Shown here one piece after another: positions 1-7,862 of a DNA stretch of 64,000 bases (within the stretch, counting starts at the first letter, position 1; each line of letters opens with the position of its first letter). The notes under the pieces were generated by a model, which was not told where the DNA came from, made no database searches, and saw only the letters and a program-made list of their open reading frames with translations. The stretch is taken from positions 1 to 64,000 of the forward strand of contig NZ_QAOH01000001.1 in NCBI RefSeq assembly GCF_003050785.1, given 5' to 3'. Source of the DNA: Celeribacter persicus. GTDB lineage: Bacteria; Pseudomonadota; Alphaproteobacteria; Rhodobacterales; Rhodobacteraceae. The position numbers were made by a program, and so were the translations under genes.

Positions 1-76
1 TGTTTGAACTCGCGGCTGAACATCCTTCTTGTCATGTAGATTCTCCAGTTTCATTAACACCTTATCTCGGTGTCCA
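1..76 (-). mobile_element. End of an IS3-family-like insertion sequence (partial)
   Basis: On the minus strand a reading frame opens at position 35 with MTRRMFSREFK and runs out of the window. It is preceded by GGAG eight bases upstream. This N-terminus matches the usual beginning of IS3-family OrfA transposases (basic residues, then REFK leading into an HTH). The sequence TGGACACC at 69-76 (minus strand) resembles the terminal bases of several IS3-group elements. The outer boundary, target duplication and second end lie outside or cannot be fixed, so the family call rests on 11 residues and the end motif. Confidence 0.45.
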
Positions 77-160
77 CGAAACCGGCAGCAGCTCAGCGGG
101 CTGAACCGTCAGGACCGCAATCAGGGACCAGGAGATGATCTTCTCTAAACACTTACCCAT
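62..160 (-). pseudogene. Probable 5' fragment of a two-partner-secretion exoprotein (tpsA-like), cut by an IS
   Basis: A 32-codon frame begins with ATG at 160, about 50 bp after the stop of the preceding lipoprotein gene and in the same orientation as the tpsB operon. It encodes a basic start and a hydrophobic run (ISWSLIAVLTVQP) resembling the signal region of haemagglutinin-type exoproteins. It runs into the apparent IS end at about position 76 and stops at 62. Because tpsB genes normally sit beside a tpsA gene and none is otherwise visible, I infer this is the exoprotein start interrupted by the insertion. A short unrelated ORF is the alternative. Confidence 0.35.
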
Positions 161-209
161 TTTAAAACCCACACATCCCCAACTCATCAAACACATTAAA
201 ATCCCGGTT

Positions 210-728
210 TTACTCCACGCCCTGCACGGTAACGCTCATAATCCCGGGATATTTCCATGACGTGGAACCAGCGATTGCACCGCTCACAACCGCGGTGAGT
301 ATCGCTCCGCCGACCCCTGCATTCGTCGCCGTCTGCACCTGCTTGTCGGTCGCATCGAACGACGCAATCCCGGTGCTTCCAGCCGCCTTGCAAACGACAC
401 GCGCAGATGTCGGACGCCCCCGGCTGGCAAATTCCTTGCGTTGCCGGAACTTCGGCACGATGATCTCGGCCGGTGTTGTGAAGCTTGCACGGATTTCATC
501 CGACTCCAAAACACACGCAGCCCCGGAAAACTCCTTTCGCTCCTTTTCCACGCCTGTGAAGCTTCGCACGGTCACTGCGCTCTCACCCGCGACCCTGTCC
601 ACGGAAAATCCCGGCTTGTAGTCTGCTTTGATCGGGGCCTGTGTCACTTCAATCGGTTGCACACATGCTCCAAGCAAGGTGACACTTGCCAGAATGCCTC
701 CAAGAGACGCGCGTTGCTTCCACTTCAT
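210..728 (-). CDS. Predicted outer-membrane lipoprotein of the TPS operon
   Basis: This 172-residue protein starts MKWKQRASLG and has a lipobox (LLGAC, Cys about residue 21), so it should be lipidated and exported. A glycine-rich hydrophobic stretch (VGGAILTAVVSGAIAGS) lies near the C-terminus. I do not recognise a named domain. The start at 728 lies one base after the TpsB stop at 730, which implies translational coupling; an upstream in-frame extension to 881 would overlap tpsB and lacks a signal peptide, so I rejected it. It may assist secretion or assembly of the exoprotein whose remnant lies just downstream. Confidence 0.75.
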   Translation of the reverse strand: MKWKQRASLGGILASVTLLGACVQPIEVTQAPIKADYKPGFSVDRVAGESAVTVRSFTGVEKERKEFSGAACVLESDEIRASFTTPAEIIVPKFRQRKEFASRGRPTSARVVCKAAGSTGIASFDATDKQVQTATNAGVGGAILTAVVSGAIAGSTSWKYPGIMSVTVQGVE

Positions 729-729
729 C

Positions 730-2457
730 TTAAAACTCCACCTTGAAACCAACATAACCGACCGTCTTGTCCGCCTCGAACGCAGGCTGTGCGTTCGGCG
801 GGTTCTCTTCCGGTCGACTGAGTGCATGCGCCACTTGTAAGGTAAGCGTAGCCCTGTTCTGTATTTTGATATCCGCGCCAAGGCTCACCCCCACCAGATA
901 ATCCTGCGACCAGTTGCGCAGGGTGGAAGGCTCCACATAGCCGAGATCGAGCCCTGCATTCAGGCGTACTTCGACATCCGCTCCCTTATGGGCATCCCAT
1001 TCGACCGTGTTGCGCAGGTATATGCCGCTGTCGCCATACATGCTGTCGTCATGGAAACCGCGCACCGAAGACCAGCTGCCGATGGAGAACTGTTCCGTGC
1101 CCGGCAGAATGTCGTCCGAGCGTTGCGCCACCAGCGTGCCCCTGTATAGCGCCCCTGCATCGTCCAGCGGATGCTCATAGGTCAGGCGCGCTTTCAAAAG
1201 ACGGAATTCGGGATCGACAATGCTCTTGTCCAGCACATAGGCGTCGAAAGCATCCAGTCCGAATTTCGTACCGACATCCCAGGTGAGCTTTGCGCCCTGA
1301 TCAAAATTCTTCTCGCCACGCAGGCCAAGAGAACCGATCGTCAGGCGGCGGCGCTGGGTTTCGATCTCCTGATCGTCGATGAAGGTGCGTGTGCGGGTCA
1401 GTTTCAGATCGCCATAGGCATAAACCCTGGCGCTCTGGTTGCGCATGAGCAATCGTTCCGCCGAGAAGGTTGTATAGTGCGAACGTCCTTCCACCGGATA
1501 GGACTGATTGAGCCCGGGCAGGATGAAGTAATAGCCGCTAGCCCCCGCGTTGACCCCGAAGGTCCACTTGCCGACCGGCACACCCCAGCTCACCGAATAG
1601 GCGTCGGAATAGTTGTCGGCGCGATTGTCGAAAGGTGTGCCCGTCACCCCGAAGCTCAACTGATCGTTCAGCCCCAGCACATTGTCAAAACCCAGGTTCG
1701 CCGTGGCCTTCACCACACCTGTCGTCTCGAACCCGGTGTTGTTGACGCTGAGATCGAAATGCCAGGGGCGCGTGTCCTCCACATGGACCTGCACAAAAGA
1801 CCCTCCCGGCGCCTCGCCGGGGATCAGTTGAAAGCGACCGCTGGCGGATTTCGGCGCATTGATGTTGTCCAGCCCCTGTTCCAGATCGCGCAGGTTCAGC
1901 AGATCGCCCCGCTCTCCCGGAAAGGCTGCCGCAATCCGTGCGTCAGCCTGAGCACCATCCCCGTAAACATAGCCCTCAAGCCGTCCCGGAACGATGGTGA
2001 TCTCCAGCGATCCGTCCATCACATCCTGTTCCGGCACGTAAGCCCGCGTGGTGATATAGCCCAGAGACTGATAATGCCGGTTGATCCGGTTGAGCGAGGC
2101 CGCGATATCCGCCGCCGTGGCGCAAGTGCCGATCAGATCGCGATACCCTTCCGGTTCACGTCCAAACGCCTCAAAACCGCTCAGAACGATGTCGCGGATT
2201 TCGAAGCAGGGACCGCCGGGAACCGGGGCCAGCGGATCGAACCCCATGTCGAGCGCGCCCTGTGTCGTCCCTGAGCGGCGCTGCTCCGCACGTCTGGCTG
2301 TCTCAGCCTCAGCCTGAGCCGATTGCTGTTGCTGAATCCCGCTTTCCGCTGCGCGCAAATCGGCAGGCGGAATACCTTGTGCATGAGCCGGCCCGATACA
2401 CTGAATACATGCAAGACCAAAGGCCGTGCCCATGGAATATATGCGCGAACCGGCCAT
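730..2457 (-). CDS. Two-partner secretion transporter, ShlB/FhaC/HecB family (TpsB)
   Basis: The 575-residue length is usual for an outer-membrane TpsB pore, which exports a cognate large exoprotein. A signal peptide ends near AHAQ (about residue 27). POTRA-like sequence occupies roughly residues 75-220 (CFEIRDIVLSG, then a SLGYITTRAYVPEQ segment), and a beta-barrel of alternating aromatic strands ends in aromatic Phe. The family's conserved VRG motif is present as SVRGF near residue 460, followed by GDSGIYLRNTVEW. The gene abuts a Sel1 gene upstream (stop at 2458) and a lipoprotein downstream. The expected TpsA partner seems disrupted at the window edge. Confidence 0.9.
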   Translation of the reverse strand: MAGSRIYSMGTAFGLACIQCIGPAHAQGIPPADLRAAESGIQQQQSAQAEAETARRAEQRRSGTTQGALDMGFDPLAPVPGGPCFEIRDIVLSGFEAFGREPEGYRDLIGTCATAADIAASLNRINRHYQSLGYITTRAYVPEQDVMDGSLEITIVPGRLEGYVYGDGAQADARIAAAFPGERGDLLNLRDLEQGLDNINAPKSASGRFQLIPGEAPGGSFVQVHVEDTRPWHFDLSVNNTGFETTGVVKATANLGFDNVLGLNDQLSFGVTGTPFDNRADNYSDAYSVSWGVPVGKWTFGVNAGASGYYFILPGLNQSYPVEGRSHYTTFSAERLLMRNQSARVYAYGDLKLTRTRTFIDDQEIETQRRRLTIGSLGLRGEKNFDQGAKLTWDVGTKFGLDAFDAYVLDKSIVDPEFRLLKARLTYEHPLDDAGALYRGTLVAQRSDDILPGTEQFSIGSWSSVRGFHDDSMYGDSGIYLRNTVEWDAHKGADVEVRLNAGLDLGYVEPSTLRNWSQDYLVGVSLGADIKIQNRATLTLQVAHALSRPEENPPNAQPAFEADKTVGYVGFKVEF

Positions 2458-3276
2458 TTACTCCGCACCCTCATCGCTCAGGGCAACAAAAGCACGCGCC
2501 TTTTGCTGCGCCGCTTCCACATCCTCCTGCGTCATCGCCGCGGTCAGTTCCTGCAACGCCTCCGGCGCGTTCGGGTGCGAGCGTGCCGAGGCCAGATTGA
2601 GATACATATGCGCCTCGACCTGATGAGGCGCATCGGTGCCTTCTTCAAGGATCAGACGCGCCATTTCAAAAAGGCCGACCGCATTGCCGAAGGCTGCGGA
2701 GCGCTCGAAATATGCCCGTGCCCGCGCCGTATCCTCCGGGCTTTTCGCCCCCATCCGGTACAATGCGCCAAGGGTGTTCAGGGCAAGGATATGATCCTTT
2801 TCAGCCGCCTGCCGATAATAGGCGATCGCCTGCCCCGCATCCTTCTCGACCCCCTCGCCCTCGAAATAGAGCTTACCGAGGTTGAAGAGCGCATTGCGAT
2901 CCCCCTGTTCCGCCGCCAATCCAAACAGACGTGCGGCTTGCTCATAATCCTGCGCCACACCCGCCTCGCCCCGATAATGCATCAGGGCCACACGGTTCAG
3001 CGCTTCGACATTGCCGCCTTCCGCCGATTGCCGGTAAAACTGCATGGCTGCAACCGGATCGGCTTCTACACCAAGTCCAAGCTCCAGCATCCGCGCGAGG
3101 TAATAGCCCGATGCGGCATCGCCAGCGCGAAATCCCGCGCTGAAAGACTGCATCGCGGCTTCATACTGCCCCGCGTCAAAGGCCGTCTTGCCGTCCTCAA
3201 GCGGTGCGGCCAGAGCACCGTGAGAAAAGCTGAGGCTCAGAATAAGGGCTAAGGAAAAAGAAAACGAACGCATCAT
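2458..3276 (-). CDS. Secreted Sel1-repeat (tetratricopeptide-like) protein
   Basis: The 272-residue protein has a signal peptide ending near GALAA and about five Sel1 repeats of 36 residues (for example ALFNLGKLYFEGEGVEKD and SGYYLARMLELGLGVEAD). Sel1 proteins are alpha-solenoid scaffolds that bind other proteins; this one should be periplasmic. The start is ATG 3276, inside ATGATGA, so it overlaps the stop of the IalB-like gene by four bases; ATG 3273 is the alternative. A longer frame to 3456 has no signal peptide. It is probably a paralogue of the gene at 3812-4615. Confidence 0.85.
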   Translation of the reverse strand: MMRSFSFSLALILSLSFSHGALAAPLEDGKTAFDAGQYEAAMQSFSAGFRAGDAASGYYLARMLELGLGVEADPVAAMQFYRQSAEGGNVEALNRVALMHYRGEAGVAQDYEQAARLFGLAAEQGDRNALFNLGKLYFEGEGVEKDAGQAIAYYRQAAEKDHILALNTLGALYRMGAKSPEDTARARAYFERSAAFGNAVGLFEMARLILEEGTDAPHQVEAHMYLNLASARSHPNAPEALQELTAAMTQEDVEAAQQKARAFVALSDEGAE

Positions 3277-3791
3277 CCGGAAACCTGTTCTTGGTAATGG
3301 TGGTAAGCTGCGGAAAAGCCGCGCAGAGAAACGGGGAATTCGACGGCTTGGGTTTTGGCGGTCCAGACACGCACCTTCGCGTCCAGCCCTTGCCGGAAAG
3401 CGTCCAGAACCGCGCCCGACAATTCGAACCCCGCATGACAGCTGGTCCGATCGCAAACCTCATAGAGCACTTTGAACGGGCGCCGCTGATCCACATGGAT
3501 TTCAATGCCGGGAGCCAGATAAACCCCCAAGGGAACAGTCACCACAGCATAGCTTGCGCCCGCCTCCCGTCCCGGTGAGACACTCAGCAGAAACACCGCC
3601 GGACCGTCTTCCCCGGCCGCGGCGCTTTGCAGCATCTGGCAAGTGGAAGTCTCTCCCGGTGACTGGCACAGAACGCGCCAATCTGTGAAGTTTTGTTCAT
3701 AGGGGCCATCGACAGCGATTTGCGCCGTTGCAACCTGACCCCAAAACACAAACATGGCACACCAATGCCAAAGGAAACCCAACCGCACCAT
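3273..3791 (-). CDS. Invasion-associated locus B (IalB) family protein
   Basis: This 172-residue exported protein has an N-terminal signal peptide ending at VATAQ. The mature part opens with FTDWRVLCQSPGETSTCQ, typical of IalB-family proteins, and has a second cysteine pair (VCDRTSCHAGF) that would allow two disulfides in the periplasm. IalB was first linked to erythrocyte invasion in Bartonella, but the family is widespread in free-living alphaproteobacteria and its biochemical role is unclear. It lies between two Sel1-repeat genes, with a 20 bp gap upstream and a 4-base overlap downstream, so all should be co-translated. Confidence 0.85.
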   Translation of the reverse strand: MVRLGFLWHWCAMFVFWGQVATAQIAVDGPYEQNFTDWRVLCQSPGETSTCQMLQSAAAGEDGPAVFLLSVSPGREAGASYAVVTVPLGVYLAPGIEIHVDQRRPFKVLYEVCDRTSCHAGFELSGAVLDAFRQGLDAKVRVWTAKTQAVEFPVSLRGFSAAYHHYQEQVSG

Positions 3792-3811
3792 GGTTTAACT
3801 GCTCAGTGGGC

Positions 3812-4615
3812 TTACAGGTTGATCGGGACGGCTTTCCAGTCCCGTGCGAACGCCTGAGCATTTTCCAAAGAGGCGGCATCAAGCTGAACCGCGATTTCAT
3901 CGCGCAACACACGCGCCTCTCCCAGACCACGCACGGCCGCGAGATTGGCAAACCCGTGTGCCTTCACCAGATCGCGCTCTACGCCCGCCCCGGTCGCATA
4001 GGCCTTGGCCAGTTCATGCAATCCCATCGGATTGCCCGCAGCCGCCGTGATCGAGAATTGCGCAAACGCAGCGGTCGCGTCCTGTTCCAGCCCGTTGCCG
4101 GTTTGATACGCCTGACCGAGATAATTGATCGCCGCCACATGATCGGCTTCAGCCGCTTGCTGCCAATATTCAACGGCACGAAAGGTGTCTTGCCCCACCC
4201 CCTTGCCTTCGGAATACAGCAGACCGCAGTTGAACTGCCCGTTGGCGTCGCCCTGATCCGCAGAGGCACAGATCAGCTCCGCCGCTCGTTTGTAGTCCTG
4301 AAGCACGAACTCCCCGTTCAGATGCATCAGCCCCAAGCGGTTTTGTGCAAGCGCGCTGCCTTTGGACACCGCCGCCGCATAAAGCTCCGCCGCGCGACGC
4401 ATGTCCTGATCCGTACCGAGACCCATCTCGAAAAGGCGACCGATGTAAAATGCGCCATCCGCATCGCCCGCTTCAAACGCCGCCTGAAATTCCTGGACTG
4501 CCCCTTGGACGTCGCCCGCTTCAAGCGTTTCAATACCTGTCGCAATATCCGCCATCACAGGCGCCACAAATCCCACACAGAAACCAAGCCCCAGAACACT
4601 CGACAACACGCGCAT
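3812..4615 (-). CDS. Secreted Sel1-repeat protein, first gene of the TPS operon
   Basis: This 267-residue protein has a signal peptide ending at VMAD and five 36-residue Sel1 repeats (for example GAFYIGRLFEMGLGTDQD and GQFNCGLLYSEGKGVGQD). It matches the architecture of the protein at 2458-3276, suggesting duplication around the ialB-like gene. It is the promoter-proximal gene of the operon reading through ialB, sel1, tpsB and the lipoprotein, with 508 bp of non-coding DNA upstream. A periplasmic scaffold role in secretion or envelope assembly is an inference from the neighbours. Confidence 0.85.
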   Translation of the reverse strand: MRVLSSVLGLGFCVGFVAPVMADIATGIETLEAGDVQGAVQEFQAAFEAGDADGAFYIGRLFEMGLGTDQDMRRAAELYAAAVSKGSALAQNRLGLMHLNGEFVLQDYKRAAELICASADQGDANGQFNCGLLYSEGKGVGQDTFRAVEYWQQAAEADHVAAINYLGQAYQTGNGLEQDATAAFAQFSITAAAGNPMGLHELAKAYATGAGVERDLVKAHGFANLAAVRGLGEARVLRDEIAVQLDAASLENAQAFARDWKAVPINL

Positions 4616-5123
4616 AACATAACCTTATTAACTCATCGCATCTTGCCGTAGTCCAAACAAACACTCCCTTTTAAGGGGAAAAACGTGAATGAAACAGCAG
4701 ATGTCGCGAAATGATGCGGCTCCGGCATTCCTGAGAATTTTGTTGCATTTCCAAACCACATGAATAAGTGGCGAAACATCGCGCAAACCGAGATCCCCAC
4801 AGTTCCCGAACCCGAGACCGGTGTGGTTTCCGTCAAAACCTCACGCCCAAGCATAGACGTTTTACGGCTCTGTATCGCCATCCTTAAAAGACCGTTCATG
4901 CGAGCGGCCTTTTTCTTGTCATGCTGGATTTTCTGCGGGTGATTATATGTCCCTAAATTAAGTAGCGTCACCGCCGCTCACACGCACTATACAAACAAAT
5001 TCAATAGATTAAATTTTCCCTCTGAGCGGCAATTGCCTCCTCTGGCAAGGCTGTGCGAAAACGGCAGCGGGCTGCGGGAGATTCCTCGTAGACAGATCGA
5101 GACGTCTTTTCCATGGTGGCGCA
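4616..5123. other. Intergenic region between divergent operons
   Basis: This 508 bp stretch must hold the promoters of the leftward Sel1/IalB/TpsB operon and the rightward MFS gene. It is more AT-rich than its surroundings. No convincing protein gene is present; a 60-codon plus-strand frame at 4760-4942 has no family resemblance. A terminator-like hairpin is present at 4887-4916 (separate entry). I could not identify convincing -35/-10 boxes. Confidence 0.5.
4887..4916 (+). terminator. Terminator-like hairpin in an intergenic region
   Basis: AAAGACCG at 4887-4894 pairs with CGGCCTTT at 4905-4912 (one A-C mismatch) around a 10-base loop, and TTTTC follows. No plus-strand gene ends just before it, so it may terminate a small RNA transcribed from within the gap, or be fortuitous. 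Confidence 0.35.
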
Positions 5124-6368
5124 ATGTCGCAAAACCCCAGCTCTCCCTCTAACGGCAAGCCGCCGGTCCGTTTTCTTGACCGACGCACCCCGCCGCACAT
5201 CCTGACCCTCGTCCTGATGGCCGGGGTTTCCGCCATGACGATGAATGTCTTCCTGCCCGCCCTGCCGGAAATGACCAGCTATTTCGACACGGAATACAGC
5301 GTCATGCAGCTCTCCATCGCGATCTTCCTCGCGGTGAATGCGGCGCTGCAACTGGTGATCGGCCCCCTGTCGGACCGGTTCGGACGCCGACCCGTGCTGA
5401 TCGGCGGTATTCTGATCTTTCTCGCCGCGACACTGGGCGCGATTTTTGCCCCCTCTGCGGAATTCTTCCTTCTGATGCGCGCGGCTCAGGCCGGGATCGT
5501 CAGCGCCATGGTGCTTTCACGCGCCATCGTGCGCGACATGGTCCCCGGTGAAGAGGCGGCCCAGATGATCGCCTATGTCACCATGGGCATGTCGCTTGTC
5601 CCCATGGTCGCGCCCACAGTCGGCGGGTTCCTCACCCATCTCTATGGCTGGCAAAGCGCCTTCTGGCTGCTGTTCAGCGTTGGTGCCCTGCTTTTGACCA
5701 TCGTTACATTCGATGCGGGCGAGACCGCGCCGAAGACCGGCGGTTCGATGAAGGATATGCTGCGCGGCTTTCCGGAATTGCTGAGCTCGCAACGCTTTCT
5801 CGGCTACGCGCTTTCCGCCGCCACCGCTTCGGGGGCCTATTTCGCCTTTCTCGGCGGCGCCCCCTTCCTCGGCTCGACCGTGTTCAACCTGACAGAGGAC
5901 AAGCTCGGCCTCTACATGGCCGCCCCGGCGATCGGGTATTTCTTCGGCAACTTTATGGCCGGAAAATTCTCCGCCCGGCTGGGCATGAACACGATGATCC
6001 TGATTGGCGCAGGGATTTGTACCACGGGTGTCTGCATTTCGCTGCTGATCTTCCTAGCGGACCACGCGACCCCGCTGAATTTCTTCGCAATGATCTCGCT
6101 TGTGGGGCTGGGCAACGGGCTGCAATTGCCCAATTCCATTGCGGGCTCTCTCTCCGTGCGCCCGCATCTGGCAGGCACGGCGGCGGGGCTTGGCGGGTTC
6201 ATGTATATCGGCGGCGGCGCGGTGCTCTCGGCTTTCGCGGGCGTCGCCCTGACCGAAGAGAGCGGCGGCACACCGCTTCTGGTCATCATGCTCTGCGCGT
6301 CGCTCTCCTCCATTGCCGCAGCCCTCTGGGTGGTGTTGCGCGAACGCAAACTGATCCGCGAGGGCTGA
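5124..6368 (+). CDS. Bcr/CflA-family multidrug efflux MFS transporter
   Basis: This 414-residue protein has 12 predicted membrane helices and exports drugs by proton antiport across the inner membrane. Visible MFS signatures are motif A between helices 2 and 3 (GPLSDRFGRRPVLIGG), the arginine of helix 4 (SRAIVRDMV) and the drug-exporter motif C in helix 5 (SLVPMVAPTVGGFL). These place it in the DHA1 Bcr/CflA group; the substrate cannot be read from sequence. It stands alone, 77 bp ahead of the ScfR-type regulator gene on the same strand. The start at 5124 has no clear ribosome site. Confidence 0.9.
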   Translation: MSQNPSSPSNGKPPVRFLDRRTPPHILTLVLMAGVSAMTMNVFLPALPEMTSYFDTEYSVMQLSIAIFLAVNAALQLVIGPLSDRFGRRPVLIGGILIFLAATLGAIFAPSAEFFLLMRAAQAGIVSAMVLSRAIVRDMVPGEEAAQMIAYVTMGMSLVPMVAPTVGGFLTHLYGWQSAFWLLFSVGALLLTIVTFDAGETAPKTGGSMKDMLRGFPELLSSQRFLGYALSAATASGAYFAFLGGAPFLGSTVFNLTEDKLGLYMAAPAIGYFFGNFMAGKFSARLGMNTMILIGAGICTTGVCISLLIFLADHATPLNFFAMISLVGLGNGLQLPNSIAGSLSVRPHLAGTAAGLGGFMYIGGGAVLSAFAGVALTEESGGTPLLVIMLCASLSSIAAALWVVLRERKLIREG

Positions 6369-6395
6369 GCGCGCTTTCCCCTCTTGCCAGAACGG

Positions 6396-6425
6396 GTTTG
6401 CACTGGCAAACCTCGTTTTGCAAAA
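6396..6425 (+). promoter_or_regulatory. Two adjacent palindromes, probable ScfR/RamB-type operators
   Basis: GTTTGC-N4-GCAAAC (6396-6411) is a perfect inverted repeat. Four bases later TTTTGCAAAA (6416-6425) is a second perfect palindrome. The TTTGCAAA core is the type recognised by RamB/PccR-family regulators, and the sites lie 21-50 bp before the start of exactly such a regulator, so autoregulation is likely. Confidence 0.6.
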
Positions 6426-6445
6426 GCGAGAAGAGAGGGAAAAGC

Positions 6446-7843
6446 ATGGCCCAGCAGAAACTCTATGCCGGCGCGAAACTGCGCGAGACGCGCACCCGCC
6501 TCGGGCTGACGCAGCGCGCTTTTGCCGAAAAGCTGGGCGTTTCCCTGCCCTATCTCAACCAGATGGAGAACAACAACCGCCCGGTGTCGACCGGCGTCGT
6601 TCTGGCTCTGGCGCAGGAGTTTGGCTTTGACGTCACCGAACTGTCTTCGGGCGATGCCGAACGCATGGTCACCGACATGCGCGAAGCGCTGGCCGATCCG
6701 GTATTCTCCGACGGCGCGCCACCGCTGGCCGATCTGCGGCTCGCCGCCTCCAACGCCCCCGCCCTCGCCCGCGCCTTCCTTGAGTTGCACCGCGCTTATC
6801 GCCAGACCACGGAGCGGCTTGCCTCGATGGACGAGGCACTCGGGCGCGAAGACATTCCGACACGCCCCTCGCCTTGGGAAGAGGTGCGCGATTTCTTCCA
6901 TTACTGCGACAACTATATCGACGCGGTGGATCGGGCAGCCGAGAATATTGCCCGCGGTCAGGGTCGCGGGCGCGATGTGATGAAAACCGCACTCGACATG
7001 CTGGAGGGGCATGGCATCACCGTGCGCAGCGGCGAGCGGGAATTGCGCCACTTCGACCCGGAACTGCGCGAGCTGACGATTTCGTCGCGCGCTTCGAGCG
7101 CCACGCGGCGGTTCCAGATCCTGCACCAGCTTGCTCTCGTCACGCAGGGCAAGCTGCTCGACGCCACGCTCGATCTGGCCCGGTTCCACTCGGATGAGGC
7201 CCGCGAGATCGCCCGCATCGGGCTTGCCAATTATTTCGCGGGCGCGGCCCTTTTGCCCTATACCGCATTTCTGGATGCTGCGCAGGAGACCCGTCACGAT
7301 CTGGAGATGCTGGCCGAACGTTTCGGCGCGTCCATCGAACAGGTCGCGCACCGGCTCTCCACCCTGCAACGCCCGGGCGCCAAGGGTATCCCGTTCTATT
7401 TCGTCCGCGTCGATCAGGCCGGCACGATCACCAAACGCCACTCCGCCACCCGGCTGCAATTCGCGCGCTACGGCGGCGCCTGCCCGCTCTGGAACGTGCA
7501 CCAGGCCTTCGAGCGCCCTGGCCATTTCCTGCGACAACTGGCGGAGACGCCGGACGGGGTGCGTTACCTGTCGATTGCCCGTGACGTTTCGAAGCCCGGC
7601 GGCGCGTTTCATGCGCCGGTGCGACGTTACGCGATCTCTCTGGGCTGCGAGGTCACGCACGCCTCTGAACTGGTTTATGCCGACGATCTCGATGTCACCA
7701 AACCCGCGGCCTTTCAGCCGATCGGCATCTCCTGCCGGATCTGCGAGCGGCGCGACTGTCACCAGCGCTCGGTGCCGCCCTTGGAACGTCGCCTGACCAT
7801 CGACCCGAACAACCGGGGCACACTGCCCTATCGGATTGATTAA
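6446..7843 (+). CDS. ScfR-family (PccR/RamB-like) transcriptional regulator
   Basis: The 465-residue protein has an XRE helix-turn-helix at residues 5-62 (RLGLTQRAFAEKLGVSLPYL), a central IrrE/DUF955-like region and a C-terminal DUF2083 domain with a cysteine cluster near residue 430 (CRICERRDCHQR). This order defines the short-chain fatty acyl-responsive regulators such as PccR of Rhodobacter and RamB/PrpR of Mycobacterium, which control propionyl-CoA, acetate or glyoxylate metabolism. The peptidase-like HExxH is replaced by HQLAL, so it is presumably a sensor rather than a protease. ATG 6446 follows GAGGGAAAAGC; no acyl-CoA gene is nearby, so targets other than itself must be elsewhere. Confidence 0.88.
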   Translation: MAQQKLYAGAKLRETRTRLGLTQRAFAEKLGVSLPYLNQMENNNRPVSTGVVLALAQEFGFDVTELSSGDAERMVTDMREALADPVFSDGAPPLADLRLAASNAPALARAFLELHRAYRQTTERLASMDEALGREDIPTRPSPWEEVRDFFHYCDNYIDAVDRAAENIARGQGRGRDVMKTALDMLEGHGITVRSGERELRHFDPELRELTISSRASSATRRFQILHQLALVTQGKLLDATLDLARFHSDEAREIARIGLANYFAGAALLPYTAFLDAAQETRHDLEMLAERFGASIEQVAHRLSTLQRPGAKGIPFYFVRVDQAGTITKRHSATRLQFARYGGACPLWNVHQAFERPGHFLRQLAETPDGVRYLSIARDVSKPGGAFHAPVRRYAISLGCEVTHASELVYADDLDVTKPAAFQPIGISCRICERRDCHQRSVPPLERRLTIDPNNRGTLPYRID

Positions 7844-7862
7844 AGCGTTTCGCGAAACGCTT
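7843..7862. terminator. 20-bp perfect palindrome between convergent stop codons
   Basis: AAGCGTTTCG followed directly by CGAAACGCTT spans exactly from the last base of the scfR stop codon to the first base of the converging DMT stop codon. It can form a stem in both transcripts and probably acts as a compact bidirectional terminator, though it lacks a U-run. Confidence 0.45.

Noticed and set aside
4760-4942. 60-codon plus-strand frame in the divergent gap
   Set aside because: No ribosome site, no family likeness, and it runs through the terminator-like hairpin; treated as non-coding.
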